In this document: positions 1 through 7,716 of the stretch, piece after piece
Layout: every line of letters begins with the position of its first letter
Position numbering within the stretch: the stretch's first letter is position 1
Source: Alphaproteobacteria bacterium
GTDB lineage: Bacteria > Pseudomonadota > Alphaproteobacteria > Puniceispirillales > Puniceispirillaceae
Reading direction: 5' to 3'
DNA length: 15,464 nt
Assembly (NCBI GenBank): GCA_022425565.1
Contig: JAKMFG010000233.1
Coordinates: 1-15,464, forward strand
Notes under the pieces: model-generated
The model's database searches: none
What the model was told of the DNA's origin: nothing
Seen by the model: the letters and a program-made list of their open reading frames with translations, nothing else
Program-made: the position numbers and the translations under genes

Positions 1-157
1 CGATGCTGTCCCAGACATAGGCTTCCAGAACAATCGTGGTGCGGCGGTCGCCGACCCGTACATTGCGCTTGAGCCGGCGTCCAGTCGATGCTGGGTTGGC
101 TTGTTGCGTCGACCGGCGCCTTGTCGCGCGGGATGGGGAATCTTGTCCTTGCATCAT
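1..157 (-). CDS. Ribbon-helix-helix domain protein, N-terminal part (truncated by window edge)
   Basis: Reading leftward from an ATG at 157, 52 complete codons stay open to the window edge. The first 27 or so residues are basic and Ser/Arg/Thr-rich. From about residue 28 the protein reads RRLKRNVRVGDRRTTIVLEA, then YVWDSI. The Arg-rich strand, the hydrophobic Leu-Glu strand and the aromatic-Trp helix start match the RHH_4-type ribbon-helix-helix domain that I know from small alphaproteobacterial proteins. That fold usually binds DNA as a dimer, so a small regulator is likely, though many family members are uncharacterised. AGAGG lies 8 bases before the ATG, which supports this start; a second ATG follows at once, giving Met-Met. 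The gene is divergent from rpmB across a long intergenic region and may regulate itself there, which is inference. The C-terminal half is not visible. Confidence 0.7.
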   Translation of the reverse strand, partial: MMQGQDSPSRATRRRSTQQANPASTGRRLKRNVRVGDRRTTIVLEAYVWDSI

Positions 158-210
158 CGGGTCTGCCTCTTGACTGTCGTGCGGGCGGACGCTTGGGGGC
201 GTGCGCCGGG

Positions 211-252
211 CGGGTCACGGTGAAACGGTGATATGCGTGCGCTCGTGACCCG
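211..252. repeat. Inverted repeat with 9-base arms, possible operator or hairpin
   Basis: CGGGTCACG at 211-219 is matched exactly by its reverse complement CGTGACCCG at 244-252, with 24 bases between. Neither side is followed by a T run, so it does not look like an intrinsic terminator. It lies 54 bases left of the start of the leftward ribbon-helix-helix gene, in its expected control region or 5' leader. An operator for a dimeric regulator is possible; the role is inference. Confidence 0.5.
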
Positions 253-268
253 GTTTCGAACATCAAGG

Positions 269-293
269 ATAATCCGAAAGGTTTAATAATCCG
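269..293. repeat. Two direct copies of ATAATCCG, 17 bases apart
   Basis: ATAATCCG occurs at 269-276 and again at 286-293, inside an AT-rich patch within otherwise GC-rich DNA. Short direct repeats of this kind are typical of sites for ribbon-helix-helix repressors, and a gene of that family starts about 110 bases to the left. The link to that protein is inference. Two chance copies of eight bases in 350 bases cannot be excluded. Confidence 0.35.
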
Positions 294-388
294 CTAAGCG
301 CAACTGCTTTTCACCGGCCGGGTGGCGCTGGCGGTGTGAAGTGACTGATTTGCCGGGAATTGCCGCATGCTGGCGGGGGATTCGGGAC

Positions 389-417
389 TTGACCTTGCCG
401 GGGTGCTGGCCTATACC
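389..417 (+). promoter_or_regulatory. Sigma-70-type promoter for rpmB
   Basis: TTGACC (389-394) and TATACC (412-417) are separated by exactly 17 bases, matching the consensus -35 and -10 elements at five and four of six positions. The predicted transcript start near 424 would leave a leader of about 87 bases before the rpmB ATG. No other good promoter is visible between here and the gene. Confidence 0.6.
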
Positions 418-510
418 CACGCTTCGTTATCGCATGTGGTGCCTTGGTGCCGCAAACGCCGGACGCCCAAGCGGGGCGCGGCGGTTTTCGTAGAGATAGG
501 AGCCAGACCG

Positions 511-798
511 ATGGCCAAACGCTGCCAGATCACCGGCAAGACCGTCATGACCGGCAATAATGTCAGCCACGCGAACAACAAGACGCGTCGCCGCTTCCTG
601 CCGAACCTGCAACATGCCACCATGCATAGCGAGGCCCTTGGCCGTCGCGTCAGCCTTCGCCTGTCGACCAGCGCGATGCGCACCATCGAAAAGCATGGCG
701 GCCTGGATGCGTTCCTGATGCAGGCCCGCAATGTCGAGCTTGCCGACGAGGCACGCCAGCTGAAGCGCGAGATCAAGGCGGCCCAGGCAGCCGACTGA
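511..798 (+). CDS. rpmB: Large ribosomal subunit protein bL28
   Basis: This encodes a 95-residue basic protein of the 50S subunit. It begins [20 protein letters not shown], and the run [13 protein letters not shown] at residues 22-34 is the L28 signature. The long form with a C-terminal helix (about 95 residues, against 78 in E. coli) is normal for Alphaproteobacteria. Only one Cys (C5) is present, so this is the C-minus, non-zinc type. The start is fixed by AGGAG at 498-502, 8 bases before the ATG; the frame is open upstream to 367 but that part has no family similarity. The gene stands alone, with its own promoter at 389-417 and an intrinsic terminator at 842-870, and it faces cobT. In Alphaproteobacteria I know, rpmB often sits beside cobT in this arrangement. 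Confidence 0.97.
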   Translation: MAKRCQITGKTVMTGNNVSHANNKTRRRFLPNLQHATMHSEALGRRVSLRLSTSAMRTIEKHGGLDAFLMQARNVELADEARQLKREIKAAQAAD

Positions 799-841
799 CA
801 AACCCCACCCCGGCATATCTGCCGCGCTGGTGAAATTCAGG

Positions 842-870
842 GCCCCGTCATCTGGCGGGGCTTTTCTTTT
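842..870 (+). terminator. Intrinsic terminator of rpmB
   Basis: GCCCCGTC (842-849) pairs with GGCGGGGC (854-861) around the tetraloop ATCT, with one T-G wobble, and is followed directly by TTTTCTTTT. It lies 43 bases after the rpmB stop. On the opposite strand the hairpin has no trailing T run, so it should not work for cobT, which ends at 897. Confidence 0.9.
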
Positions 871-896
871 GTCTGGAAGGGTCGGATGCGGCCGTA

Positions 897-2747
897 TCAG
901 GCGACGCGGCGGGTGCGCCTTGCGGCATCCTCGTCGAACAGGTCGGTAAGCTGGCCAACGACGGCACCGCCAAGCTGGTCGACGTCGGTTATCGTCACCG
1001 CCCGCCGGTAATAGCGGGTCACGTCATGTCCGATGCCGATGGCGAGCAGCTCGACAGGCGAGCGGTTCTCGATATAGGCAATCACCTCGCGAAGATGTTT
1101 TTCAAGATAGCTGCCGCTGTTCACCGACAGGGTCGAATCATCCACCGGCGCGCCGTCCGAAATCACCAGCATGATCCGGCGATCCTCGGTACGGGCGAGC
1201 AGGCGCTCATGTGCCCACATCAATGCTTCACCGTCGATATTCTCTTTCAGAATGCCCTCGCGCAGCATCAGCCCCAGCGACTTGCGCGCGCGGCGCCACG
1301 GCGCGTCAGCACCCTTATAGACGATGTGGCGAAGATCATTCAGGCGCCCTGGTGCCGCCGGCTTGCCTGCCTGCTGCCACAGCTCGCGTGACTGGCCACC
1401 CTTCCAGGCGCGGGTGGTAAAGCCGAGGATCTCGACCTTCACCCCACACCGCTCGAGCGTGCGCGCCAGAATGTCGGCAGTCACGGCGGCGATGGTGATC
1501 GGCCGGCCGCGCATCGACCCTGAATTGTCGAGCAGAAGCGTCACCACAGTGTCGCGGAACTTGGTGTCCTGCTCCATCTTGTAGGATAGTGGGCTGAGAG
1601 GCTGCGTGACCAAACGGTGCAGCTTGCCAGCATCAAGGATGCCCTCTTCCAGGTCAAAGTCCCACGACCTGTTCTGGTGTGCCATCAGCTTGCGCTGCAG
1701 CCTGTTTGCCAGCTTGCCGACGACGCTGGCGACATTTTCCATATGCCGGTCCAGCATCAGCCGCAGCCTGTCCAGCTCCTCTGGGTCGCACAGGTCTGCC
1801 GCAGCGACGATTTCGTCAAAGCGTGTTTCAAAGGCGCGATAGGTGTCCTTTGCCTTGCCACGGTCCTGGTTGTGACCCTGCATGTCGGAATGCGGGGAGT
1901 CGCCGTCGGACATGCCTTCGTCGGCCCCGTCCGCCTCGACCATCTCGCCATCCTCGCTGGCACCGCCGTCACCGGTATCTTCCATCGTCTGGCTGTCTTC
2001 GCCTTCCGACTGGTCCTCGCCGACGGATGACTGCTCGCCACCGGTCTCGTTCTGCTGGTCGCCATTATCCTCGGACTGGTCGCTGTCGTCATCGGAATCA
2101 TCCTGGTCGTTCGACGCATCGCCAAGATCGGTTTCCAGTGCGCCAATCAGCCGGCGTGAAATTTCGGCAAAAGTGGCCTGGTCCTCTAGTGAATCACCAA
2201 GTTCGCGGAACAGCTCGCCGGCACGGCTTTCCACCCATGGACGCCACAAATCCATCACCATCGACAGGGATTGCGGCGGCGGAGTACCGGTCAGCTCCTC
2301 GCGGAGCAGGAGGCGCACAACCTCGGCTATGCCGGCTTCGTCGGCCTGGCCGGGGGCCTCGATCTGGCGGTCTTCATAACGCTGGTTCAGCGCCGCCTCA
2401 AGATTGTCGCCGACTCCCTTTAGGTCACGCGCACCAATGGCTTCAACACGCGCGCGTTCGGCGGATTCGAAGATGGCACGGGCGCCGTCGAGGCTCGGGC
2501 AGAGTTTGCGATGGGTCGGTTCGTCGTGATGCGCCAGCCACAGGGCCGCTGCGTCAGCCGCGCCGCGCAGGCTGGCACGCTGCTGCGCCGTCGCCCGCGG
2601 CGGCAGCGCCGGAAGCCGGACATCTGTTTTGCCGACATGGGTGTCGGTACCGGCATAGGTCACCTGATGCTCGACACCACCGCCGATGGCACGCATCGCC
2701 GCTGCGGTCGATTTCAGGAACTGCTGGTTTGCATCGCTATTCGCCAT
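897..2747 (-). CDS. cobT: Aerobic cobaltochelatase subunit CobT (VWA domain)
   Basis: This 616-residue protein is the VWA-type subunit of the CobNST complex. That complex uses ATP to insert Co2+ into hydrogenobyrinate a,c-diamide in the oxygen-dependent cobalamin route, in the cytoplasm. A conserved N-terminal region spans about 1-205. A very acidic Asp/Glu/Ser/Gln/Gly linker covers about 206-290. A C-terminal von Willebrand A domain from about 395 carries the metal-site motif DNSGSM at 407-412, then TT at 444-445 and SDGAP at 530-534. The length is close to known CobT proteins of about 630 residues. The start lies 11 bases after the cobS stop with only a weak ribosome site, so translational coupling is likely. 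No chelatase subunit CobN is in the window. CobS/CobT-like pairs also occur outside cobalamin synthesis, so the role depends on a cobN elsewhere. Confidence 0.93.
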   Translation of the reverse strand: MANSDANQQFLKSTAAAMRAIGGGVEHQVTYAGTDTHVGKTDVRLPALPPRATAQQRASLRGAADAAALWLAHHDEPTHRKLCPSLDGARAIFESAERARVEAIGARDLKGVGDNLEAALNQRYEDRQIEAPGQADEAGIAEVVRLLLREELTGTPPPQSLSMVMDLWRPWVESRAGELFRELGDSLEDQATFAEISRRLIGALETDLGDASNDQDDSDDDSDQSEDNGDQQNETGGEQSSVGEDQSEGEDSQTMEDTGDGGASEDGEMVEADGADEGMSDGDSPHSDMQGHNQDRGKAKDTYRAFETRFDEIVAAADLCDPEELDRLRLMLDRHMENVASVVGKLANRLQRKLMAHQNRSWDFDLEEGILDAGKLHRLVTQPLSPLSYKMEQDTKFRDTVVTLLLDNSGSMRGRPITIAAVTADILARTLERCGVKVEILGFTTRAWKGGQSRELWQQAGKPAAPGRLNDLRHIVYKGADAPWRRARKSLGLMLREGILKENIDGEALMWAHERLLARTEDRRIMLVISDGAPVDDSTLSVNSGSYLEKHLREVIAYIENRSPVELLAIGIGHDVTRYYRRAVTITDVDQLGGAVVGQLTDLFDEDAARRTRRVA

Positions 2748-2758
2748 CGGGCAGAGGC

Positions 2759-3766
2759 CTAGCCGGCGGTGGTCTGCCGGACCGGAGCCTCGGGCAGGTC
2801 GATGCCGAAGCAGCGCTGGTAGTATTCAGCCACGGTCGGGCGTTCCACCTCGTCACACTTGTTCAGGAAGCTGAGGCGGAAAGCCGTGGTCACATCGCCG
2901 AAGATGGTGGTGTTTTCTGCCCAGGTGATGACCGTACGCGGCGACATCACAGTCGACAGATCGCCCGACATGAAACCCTTTCGGGTCAGGTCGGCCATGC
3001 GCACCATGCTGGCAATGCGCTCGCGGCCTTCCTCGGTGTCATATTCCGGCAGTTTTGCTGTCACGATGCCGACTTCGTCCTCATGTGGAAGATAGTTCAG
3101 CGTCGAGACGATCGACCAGCGGTCCATCTGGCCCTGGTTGATCTGCTGCGTGCCGTGATAGAGGCCGGTCGTGTCACCAAGGCCAACCGTGTTTGCGGTG
3201 GCAAACAGGCGGAAACTCGGGTCCGGATGGATTACGCGGTTGGTGTCGAGCAGGGTGAGCTTGCCGTCCACCTCGAGAACACGCTGGATTACGAACATCA
3301 CGTCAGCGCGGCCGGCGTCATATTCGTCAAACACGATCGCCACCGGGTTCTGCAGCGCCCAGGGAAGGATGCCTTCGCGGAATTCGGTCACCTGCTTGCC
3401 GTCACGAAGGACGATGGCGTCCTTGCCGATCAGGTCGATACGGCTGATGTGGCTGTCGAGGTTGACCCGGATACAGGGCCAGTTCAGACGCGCCGCCACC
3501 TGTTCGATATGGGTGGATTTTCCGGTGCCGTGATAGCCCTGGACCATCACCCGGCGGTTGTGGCCAAATCCGGCGAGAATCGCCAGCGTTGTGTCATGGT
3601 CGAACTGATAGGCCTCGTCGATCGCCGGCACATATTCCGATCCCTGCGAAAAGGCCGGGACGCTCATGTCGATATCGAGGCCGAACACGGTGCGGACATC
3701 GATTGTGGTGTCGGGTGCTGCCAGCGAATGGGCGTTCATCTTCGTCATTGTTTGTTCGTTAGGCAT
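2759..3766 (-). CDS. cobS: Aerobic cobaltochelatase subunit CobS (AAA+ ATPase)
   Basis: This 335-residue MoxR-type AAA+ ATPase is the motor that works with CobT in cobalt insertion. Walker A is GYHGTGKST at 77-85, Walker B is VAIVFDEYD at about 142-150, sensor 1 is ATAN at 189-192, and an arginine-finger-like QMDRW lies at 213-217. The length matches the family at about 330. GGAG sits about 11 bases before the ATG at 3766; other in-frame ATGs at codons 7 and 10 lack a better ribosome site, so the exact start is slightly uncertain. The gene is 42 bases downstream of the J-domain gene and 11 bases upstream of cobT, so all three are probably one transcript. A short GC hairpin (3789-3802) in the gap before cobS has no T run. 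Confidence 0.95.
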   Translation of the reverse strand: MPNEQTMTKMNAHSLAAPDTTIDVRTVFGLDIDMSVPAFSQGSEYVPAIDEAYQFDHDTTLAILAGFGHNRRVMVQGYHGTGKSTHIEQVAARLNWPCIRVNLDSHISRIDLIGKDAIVLRDGKQVTEFREGILPWALQNPVAIVFDEYDAGRADVMFVIQRVLEVDGKLTLLDTNRVIHPDPSFRLFATANTVGLGDTTGLYHGTQQINQGQMDRWSIVSTLNYLPHEDEVGIVTAKLPEYDTEEGRERIASMVRMADLTRKGFMSGDLSTVMSPRTVITWAENTTIFGDVTTAFRLSFLNKCDEVERPTVAEYYQRCFGIDLPEAPVRQTTAG

Positions 3767-3808
3767 AACGCGTAAATCTCCGGTATCTGCCGGGCCACCG
3801 GCTTCAGG

Positions 3809-4420
3809 TCAGAATATGGTTGGTGCGGCAGCGGTTTGCAATGACTTGCGGATCAAATCATAGGCCAGATTGATTTCTTTTAGACGCTCCTCGGCCCCGG
3901 CGTCACCCCCATTAATATCGGGATGGTGTTCTTTCGCCAGCTTCTTGTATTGCGACTTTACGGCATCAAGGTCGCTGACAGGATCCATGCGCAGGGTTTT
4001 CCACGCCTGCCGTTCCTCCGGGCTGAGATGGCGGAGCCGTGGATCGCCATTGCCCGTCTTGTCGAAATCGAACACCCCCATAGGATCGTCGAAGATTTCC
4101 TCGACCGGCTTGCCGGTGGCGAACTTCCAGCTTGGGCGCTCCCAGGTGGTGGCACGCCTGATCTCCGCCTCCAGCGCGGCACCCTGAAGACCTTCATAAT
4201 AATTCCATGATTTGTTGTAGGCGCGCACATGCTCAAGGCAGAACCAGATATAGTCACGCAGCGCATCACGCGACCGCGGGGCCGGATAATGCGCTTCTGC
4301 GCGACATCCCTCTGCTTCACAAATCCGCATCCGCGAGGTGGGTTCCTCATCATCGGGCGCGGTGAATCCCGGGATCTTTGCCTCTGGTCTGGAGGGGCGT
4401 CTCATAATATGGTCCATCAT
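3809..4420 (-). CDS. J-domain protein (DnaJ-like molecular chaperone) with N-terminal Cys motif
   Basis: This is a 203-residue protein starting MMDHIMRRPS. The C-terminal third (about 144-195) is a J domain with the HPD motif at 166-168 in KEHHPD, which stimulates the ATPase of a DnaK-type Hsp70. There is no Gly/Phe region, zinc centre or substrate-binding domain of a true DnaJ. The N-terminal half has C34, C39 and C61 in the pattern CEAEGC...DYIWFCLEHVRAYN, known to me from the J-domain proteins encoded next to cobS in Alphaproteobacteria; these residues may bind metal, which is inference. The frame is open further upstream to a GTG at 4519, but that would run into bolA on the other strand. 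AGG just before the ATG at 4420 favours this start. The client protein is unknown; cobS and cobT follow in the same operon. Confidence 0.88.
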   Translation of the reverse strand: MMDHIMRRPSRPEAKIPGFTAPDDEEPTSRMRICEAEGCRAEAHYPAPRSRDALRDYIWFCLEHVRAYNKSWNYYEGLQGAALEAEIRRATTWERPSWKFATGKPVEEIFDDPMGVFDFDKTGNGDPRLRHLSPEERQAWKTLRMDPVSDLDAVKSQYKKLAKEHHPDINGGDAGAEERLKEINLAYDLIRKSLQTAAAPTIF

Positions 4421-4424
4421 ACCG

Positions 4425-4441
4425 GCCTGCGTTATGCAGGC
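4425..4441. repeat. Small palindrome between the divergent J-domain gene and bolA
   Basis: GCCTGC (4425-4430) and GCAGGC (4436-4441) flank the loop GTTAT. The palindrome fills much of the 50-base gap between two divergent starts (4420 and 4471), 4 bases from the J-domain ATG. It could be an operator shared by both genes or a hairpin at the 5' end of one message. The role is inference. Confidence 0.4.
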
Positions 4442-4470
4442 AATCAAAACCCCCGCTTCGGAGATAGCAT

Positions 4471-4728
4471 ATGACCATGGCCGACGCCATAGCGAGAAAG
4501 CTTCAGGACGCGCTTTCACCGCGCGAGATCGAGGTGCGAGATGTAAGCCACCAGCATGCCGGCCATGCCGGTTGGCGCGAAGGGGGAGAGACCCATTTCG
4601 AGGTGGTGATGAAGGCTGACGTCTTTGCCGGAAAGAGCCGCGTCGAATGCCATCGCATGGTCAACAGCATTCTTGCCGAAGAACTGGCAAGCAGCGTTCA
4701 CGCGCTGCAGCTGACCCTGTCATCCTGA
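4471..4728 (+). CDS. bolA: BolA family protein
   Basis: This 85-residue protein has the BolA fold. The HFEVVMKADVFAGKSRVECH stretch at about 42-61 and the C-terminal VHALQL around H77 are the conserved family features; the C-terminal His is known to take part in 2Fe-2S binding with monothiol glutaredoxins. BolA proteins act in iron-sulfur cluster handling and iron regulation, or as transcription factors, so the exact role is open. The start at 4471 has CGGAGA 6 bases upstream; the ATG two codons later would place that site too far away. It is divergent from the J-domain/cobS/cobT operon and convergent with the DUF2889 gene, whose stop is only 10 bases away. No terminator is visible between those two. 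Confidence 0.93.
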   Translation: MTMADAIARKLQDALSPREIEVRDVSHQHAGHAGWREGGETHFEVVMKADVFAGKSRVECHRMVNSILAEELASSVHALQLTLSS

Positions 4729-4738
4729 CAATAGGGAT

Positions 4739-5323
4739 TCAGTCTTCCTCGATGGCGTAGGCGATACAGCTATTGGCCAGCACGCTGGCGCGGTTCTCAC
4801 TTCGCGATTTTGCCGTTTCCATGCCGGTCGCGCCGACCCGCAACCGTCGCTGTCGCGCATCCTCGCCATATCGGGTCTGATAGGCGATGGTGCCGACCAC
4901 GCCCATCAACTCGGTGACATGGGTGCAGCCATGGCGTCCGCCGATGGCATCGGTGACGCGGCGGCGCCATCCCGGTCCGATGGTCAGCCCGACAAGGCTG
5001 TCGAACACATCATTGGCTGTGGGGCATACGGCATAGGGACCAGCAATGGTCAGCGCCTCGGCGGCATGGACCTTCATGTCGCGGTCCACGGTCACCCGCA
5101 CCTTCATATGGTGGATGAACTGGTCCGGCGTGACATCGTCCCGAAACTCGGTGGGGAATGGGTAGGTCTTGTTGTCGGTAAGTTCGGCCTCGATGTCGTA
5201 AAGCCCGTCTTCGCGCACGAATCCATTGCAGCTGATCCTGCGGTTGTGAACCTCCTCGCGCGGCACCGGCGTGCTGAGTTCGGTGGGATGGGTGTCGCCA
5301 TAGGGGGTTGCGGGCTTATCCAT
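4739..5323 (-). CDS. DUF2889 domain-containing protein
   Basis: This 194-residue protein fits the DUF2889 family from its features: PVPREEVHNRRISCNGFVRE at 19-38, LYDIEAELTDNKTYPFP at 41-57, GPYAVCP at 95-101, GPGW at 116-119 and GCTHVTEL at 132-139. No function is known to me. Four Cys (32, 100, 133, 186) and His71, His72 and His135 could bind a metal, which is inference. There is no signal peptide or membrane segment, so it is probably cytoplasmic. Its ATG lies inside the end of the upstream corB-like gene in ATGGATAA, an 8-base overlap. GGAG at 5332-5335 is 8 bases before the ATG, so the start is secure and coupled to the upstream gene. It is the last gene of the aroK-aroB-corB operon. Confidence 0.82.
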   Translation of the reverse strand: MDKPATPYGDTHPTELSTPVPREEVHNRRISCNGFVREDGLYDIEAELTDNKTYPFPTEFRDDVTPDQFIHHMKVRVTVDRDMKVHAAEALTIAGPYAVCPTANDVFDSLVGLTIGPGWRRRVTDAIGGRHGCTHVTELMGVVGTIAYQTRYGEDARQRRLRVGATGMETAKSRSENRASVLANSCIAYAIEED

Positions 5324-6599
5324 TGCTCGTGCTCCACAGTCGTAGGCTGGTGATCTTGTTGCCTTCGCGTTTCAGAATCCGGAAGCGGATATCGTGAAAA
5401 CGGAATTCCTGTCCCGGGCGCGGGATGGTGCGGCTTTCGAACAGCACCAGCCCGGCGATTGTCGCGGCATCCTCGTCAGGAAGTTGCCAGCCAAGCGCCC
5501 GGTTCAGATCCCGGATCGTCACGGCACCATCGACAATCCATGATCCGTCAGCCTGTGCGGTCAGGCCGGCAAGATCGACATCATGCTCGTCATCGATATC
5601 CCCGACGATCTCCTCGAGAATATCCTCCAGCGTAACGATGCCCTGAAGGTCGCCATATTCATCGACCACCACCGCGAAATGCTCACGTCTTGCGCGGAAG
5701 GCCTGAAGCTGGTCGAACAGCAACGTTGTCTCCGGCACGAAATAGGGATCGCTGGCAATGTCCTGGACAAGCTCGCGGCCGGTGGTGGCGCGTTGTTTGC
5801 CGCTTTCCACCATCCCTGGCCGCTTGCCGACGGCACGAAGCAGGTCCTTGACGTGAAGCACGCCGATGATGTTGTCGGGATTGCCCGAATAGACCGGATG
5901 GCGGGTATGCGGCGAGGCCAGAACCTCGCGAAGAAGCGATTCCAGATCATCATCGGCATTGACCATCTTCACTCCGGCGCGGTGCGTCATGATCTGTTCG
6001 ACGCTGATCTCGTTCAGGTCGAGCACCGAGGACAGCATGGCCTGCGTTTCGCGGTCGTCGGCATCGCCGTCGGCGCCATGCAACTCGATCATGCCGCGAA
6101 GTTCTTCCTCGCGATCTGCTTCGTCCGTGTCCTGCTTGCGGATCAGGCTGCTGGCAAGCATGCGAAGCGCGATCGACAGCGGGCTCAAAACAATGACGAC
6201 GACGCGGACGGCCGGCGCAATCATCAGCGCGTATTTGTCGGAATAGGTGAGCGCATAGGTCTTTGGCATCACCTCGGCGAACACCACCAGAATGACCGTC
6301 ATGGTGATGGTGGCCCACAACACGCCTGCATCATCCAGAACCGAGATGAAGACCGATGTCGCCAGCGCCGAGGCAATGACGTTCACGGCATTGTTGCCGA
6401 TCAGGATCGAGCCGATCAGCCCCTCGCGGTCGTCACGGAGGCGTTCGACAAGCCGGGCTCGCTTGTTGCCCTTGCCGGCAAGCTGGCGCATGCGGGCGTC
6501 AGATGCCGCGGTGAGCGCTGTCTCGGCACTGGAAAAGAAGGCCGATGCCAGAATCAGCAGCAGAATCACGCCGACCATTGTCAGGATTTCGCTGTTCAT
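5316..6599 (-). CDS. CorB/HlyC-type membrane protein (DUF21/CNNM + CBS pair + CorC_HlyC domain)
   Basis: This is a 427-residue protein of the family related to CNNM/CorB magnesium transporters, often annotated as hemolysin. The N-terminal DUF21 domain has hydrophobic segments at about 5-23, 60-88, 92-110 and 124-150, with SSAETALT at 23-30 and the conserved FAEVMPKTYA at 107-116. A CBS pair follows at about 200-330, including HPVYSGNPDNIIGVLHVKDL and FAVVVDEYGDLQGIVTLED; the latter is the typical second-CBS signature. The C-terminal CorC_HlyC domain (about 345-425) includes GSWIVDGA at 352-359. CBS domains in this family bind Mg-ATP; magnesium or cobalt efflux is the likely role but is inferred. 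The start is fixed by a strong GGAGG 7 bases before the ATG, and it overlaps the aroB stop in ATGA. Linkage to aroKB recurs in Alphaproteobacteria. Confidence 0.93.
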   Translation of the reverse strand: MNSEILTMVGVILLLILASAFFSSAETALTAASDARMRQLAGKGNKRARLVERLRDDREGLIGSILIGNNAVNVIASALATSVFISVLDDAGVLWATITMTVILVVFAEVMPKTYALTYSDKYALMIAPAVRVVVIVLSPLSIALRMLASSLIRKQDTDEADREEELRGMIELHGADGDADDRETQAMLSSVLDLNEISVEQIMTHRAGVKMVNADDDLESLLREVLASPHTRHPVYSGNPDNIIGVLHVKDLLRAVGKRPGMVESGKQRATTGRELVQDIASDPYFVPETTLLFDQLQAFRARREHFAVVVDEYGDLQGIVTLEDILEEIVGDIDDEHDVDLAGLTAQADGSWIVDGAVTIRDLNRALGWQLPDEDAATIAGLVLFESRTIPRPGQEFRFHDIRFRILKREGNKITSLRLWSTSNG

Positions 6600-7705
6600 C
6601 GGCTTGCCTCCAGCACGGCTGTAAGCACATCCTCCTGCACCTCGTCGCTGACATAGCTGTCACCGATGGCGCGCGGCAGGACAAAGCGCATCCGGCCGTC
6701 CCGCACTTTCTTGTCACGGCGCATAATATCGATCAGTTCAGCCGTATCGGCATGTGCTGCCGGACTGTCGCCAAGCCGCGTGACGAGCCCGCTGGCGGCA
6801 ATATGGGCATGCACCCGGCCACGGTCCTGACCGCTGCAGATCTGCATTTCCGTTGCCAGGTCATAGGCGAGCGCCATGCCGGTGCCGACCGCTTCACCGT
6901 GAAGCAGCCTGCCGTCATAGCCGCACACCGCTTCCAGCGCGTGGGCGAATGTATGCCCCAGATTGAGCAGGGCACGCTTGCCAGACTCGCGCTCGTCGGC
7001 CTCGACGATACGCGCCTTGGCCTCACAGGAAACTGTGACGGCATGGCGAAGCGATGCGTCGTCACGGCTCAGGACCGAGCTGCCATGCGCCTCGAGCCAT
7101 TCGAAGAAGGCCGCGTCACCAAGAAGCCCGTATTTCACCACCTCGGCATAGCCGGCGCGAAGCTCGCGGTCGGGAAGCGTGTCAAGCGCGCCAAGATCGG
7201 CCAGGACGGACCGCGGCTGGTGGAAGGCGCCAATCAGGTTCTTGCCGGCGGCCGCGTTCACACCGGTCTTGCCGCCAACAGAGCTGTCGACCTGCGCCAG
7301 CAACGTCGTCGGCACCTGGATGAAGTCGACACCGCGAAGCAGGCTTGCCGCGGCAAACCCGACAAGGTCGCCAATCACCCCGCCACCCAGGGCAACAAGG
7401 ACAACACCCCGGTCGACGCCGAGGGCGAGAATCTCCTCCAGCAGCCTGGACAGCGCGGCCATGCTCTTGCTGGCTTCGCCGGCCGGCACTTCGATGGTGT
7501 CACAACGCCGGCAGCTGCGCTGGCATGCCGTCATGAGGGCCGGCAGGTGAATCGGTGCGACGTTGCTGTCGCTGATAATGACAACATGTCTGTCGTTCAG
7601 GAACGCGCCGATCAGGTTGTCTGCGCGCGCAATCAGACCGCGTCCGATGGAAATGTCGTAGGCGCGTGTCCCGAGACCGACGGTCAGGGTGGAAATATCA
7701 TGCAT
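6596..7705 (-). CDS. aroB: 3-Dehydroquinate synthase
   Basis: This 369-residue enzyme converts DAHP to 3-dehydroquinate, step two of the shikimate pathway to aromatic amino acids. It needs NAD+ and a divalent metal. The NAD-binding GGGVIGD is at 107-113. The VPTTLLAQVDSSVGGKTGVN block is at 131-150. The likely metal ligands are E188 in GYAEVVK, H251 in LNLGHTFAHALE and H269 in LLHGEAV. DKK at 331-333 is also conserved. The length is normal for the family. The ATG at 7705 lies 11 bases after the aroK stop with TAGG as the ribosome site, so aroK and aroB are one transcript. The stop overlaps the next gene's ATG by four bases (ATGA), which suggests coupled translation. Confidence 0.98.
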   Translation of the reverse strand: MHDISTLTVGLGTRAYDISIGRGLIARADNLIGAFLNDRHVVIISDSNVAPIHLPALMTACQRSCRRCDTIEVPAGEASKSMAALSRLLEEILALGVDRGVVLVALGGGVIGDLVGFAAASLLRGVDFIQVPTTLLAQVDSSVGGKTGVNAAAGKNLIGAFHQPRSVLADLGALDTLPDRELRAGYAEVVKYGLLGDAAFFEWLEAHGSSVLSRDDASLRHAVTVSCEAKARIVEADERESGKRALLNLGHTFAHALEAVCGYDGRLLHGEAVGTGMALAYDLATEMQICSGQDRGRVHAHIAASGLVTRLGDSPAAHADTAELIDIMRRDKKVRDGRMRFVLPRAIGDSYVSDEVQEDVLTAVLEASR

Positions 7706-7716
7706 AATGCTATGGC

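Larger units (their letters stand above)
158..510. other. Gene-free region between the ribbon-helix-helix gene and rpmB
   Basis: No convincing gene lies here. Reading frames that open into rpmB from further left lack family similarity before the MAKRC start of L28. The stretch holds an inverted repeat with 9-base arms (211-252), an AT-rich island with two copies of ATAATCCG (269-293), and a sigma-70-like promoter for rpmB (389-417) followed by a leader of about 87 bases. I could not find a convincing promoter for the leftward gene, although it must lie here or overlap the repeats. Confidence 0.7.

Noticed and set aside
367..510. Upstream extension of rpmB
   Set aside because: No L28 similarity before MAKRC, the extension would overlap the promoter at 389-417, and a strong AGGAG precedes the ATG at 511.
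1679..3775. Very long plus-strand open frame (698 codons) opposite cobT and cobS
   Set aside because: Arg/Pro/His-rich translation with no family features, lying antisense to two well-supported genes; such frames are common in GC-rich DNA.
3789..3802. GC hairpin GCCGG-GCCA-CCGGC before cobS as a terminator
   Set aside because: No T run follows on either strand and the stem has only five pairs; the J-domain gene and cobS are probably co-transcribed.
4421..4470. Cobalamin riboswitch controlling cobST
   Set aside because: The intergenic space before the first gene is only 50 bases, too short for the aptamer, and no B12-box-like sequence is seen.
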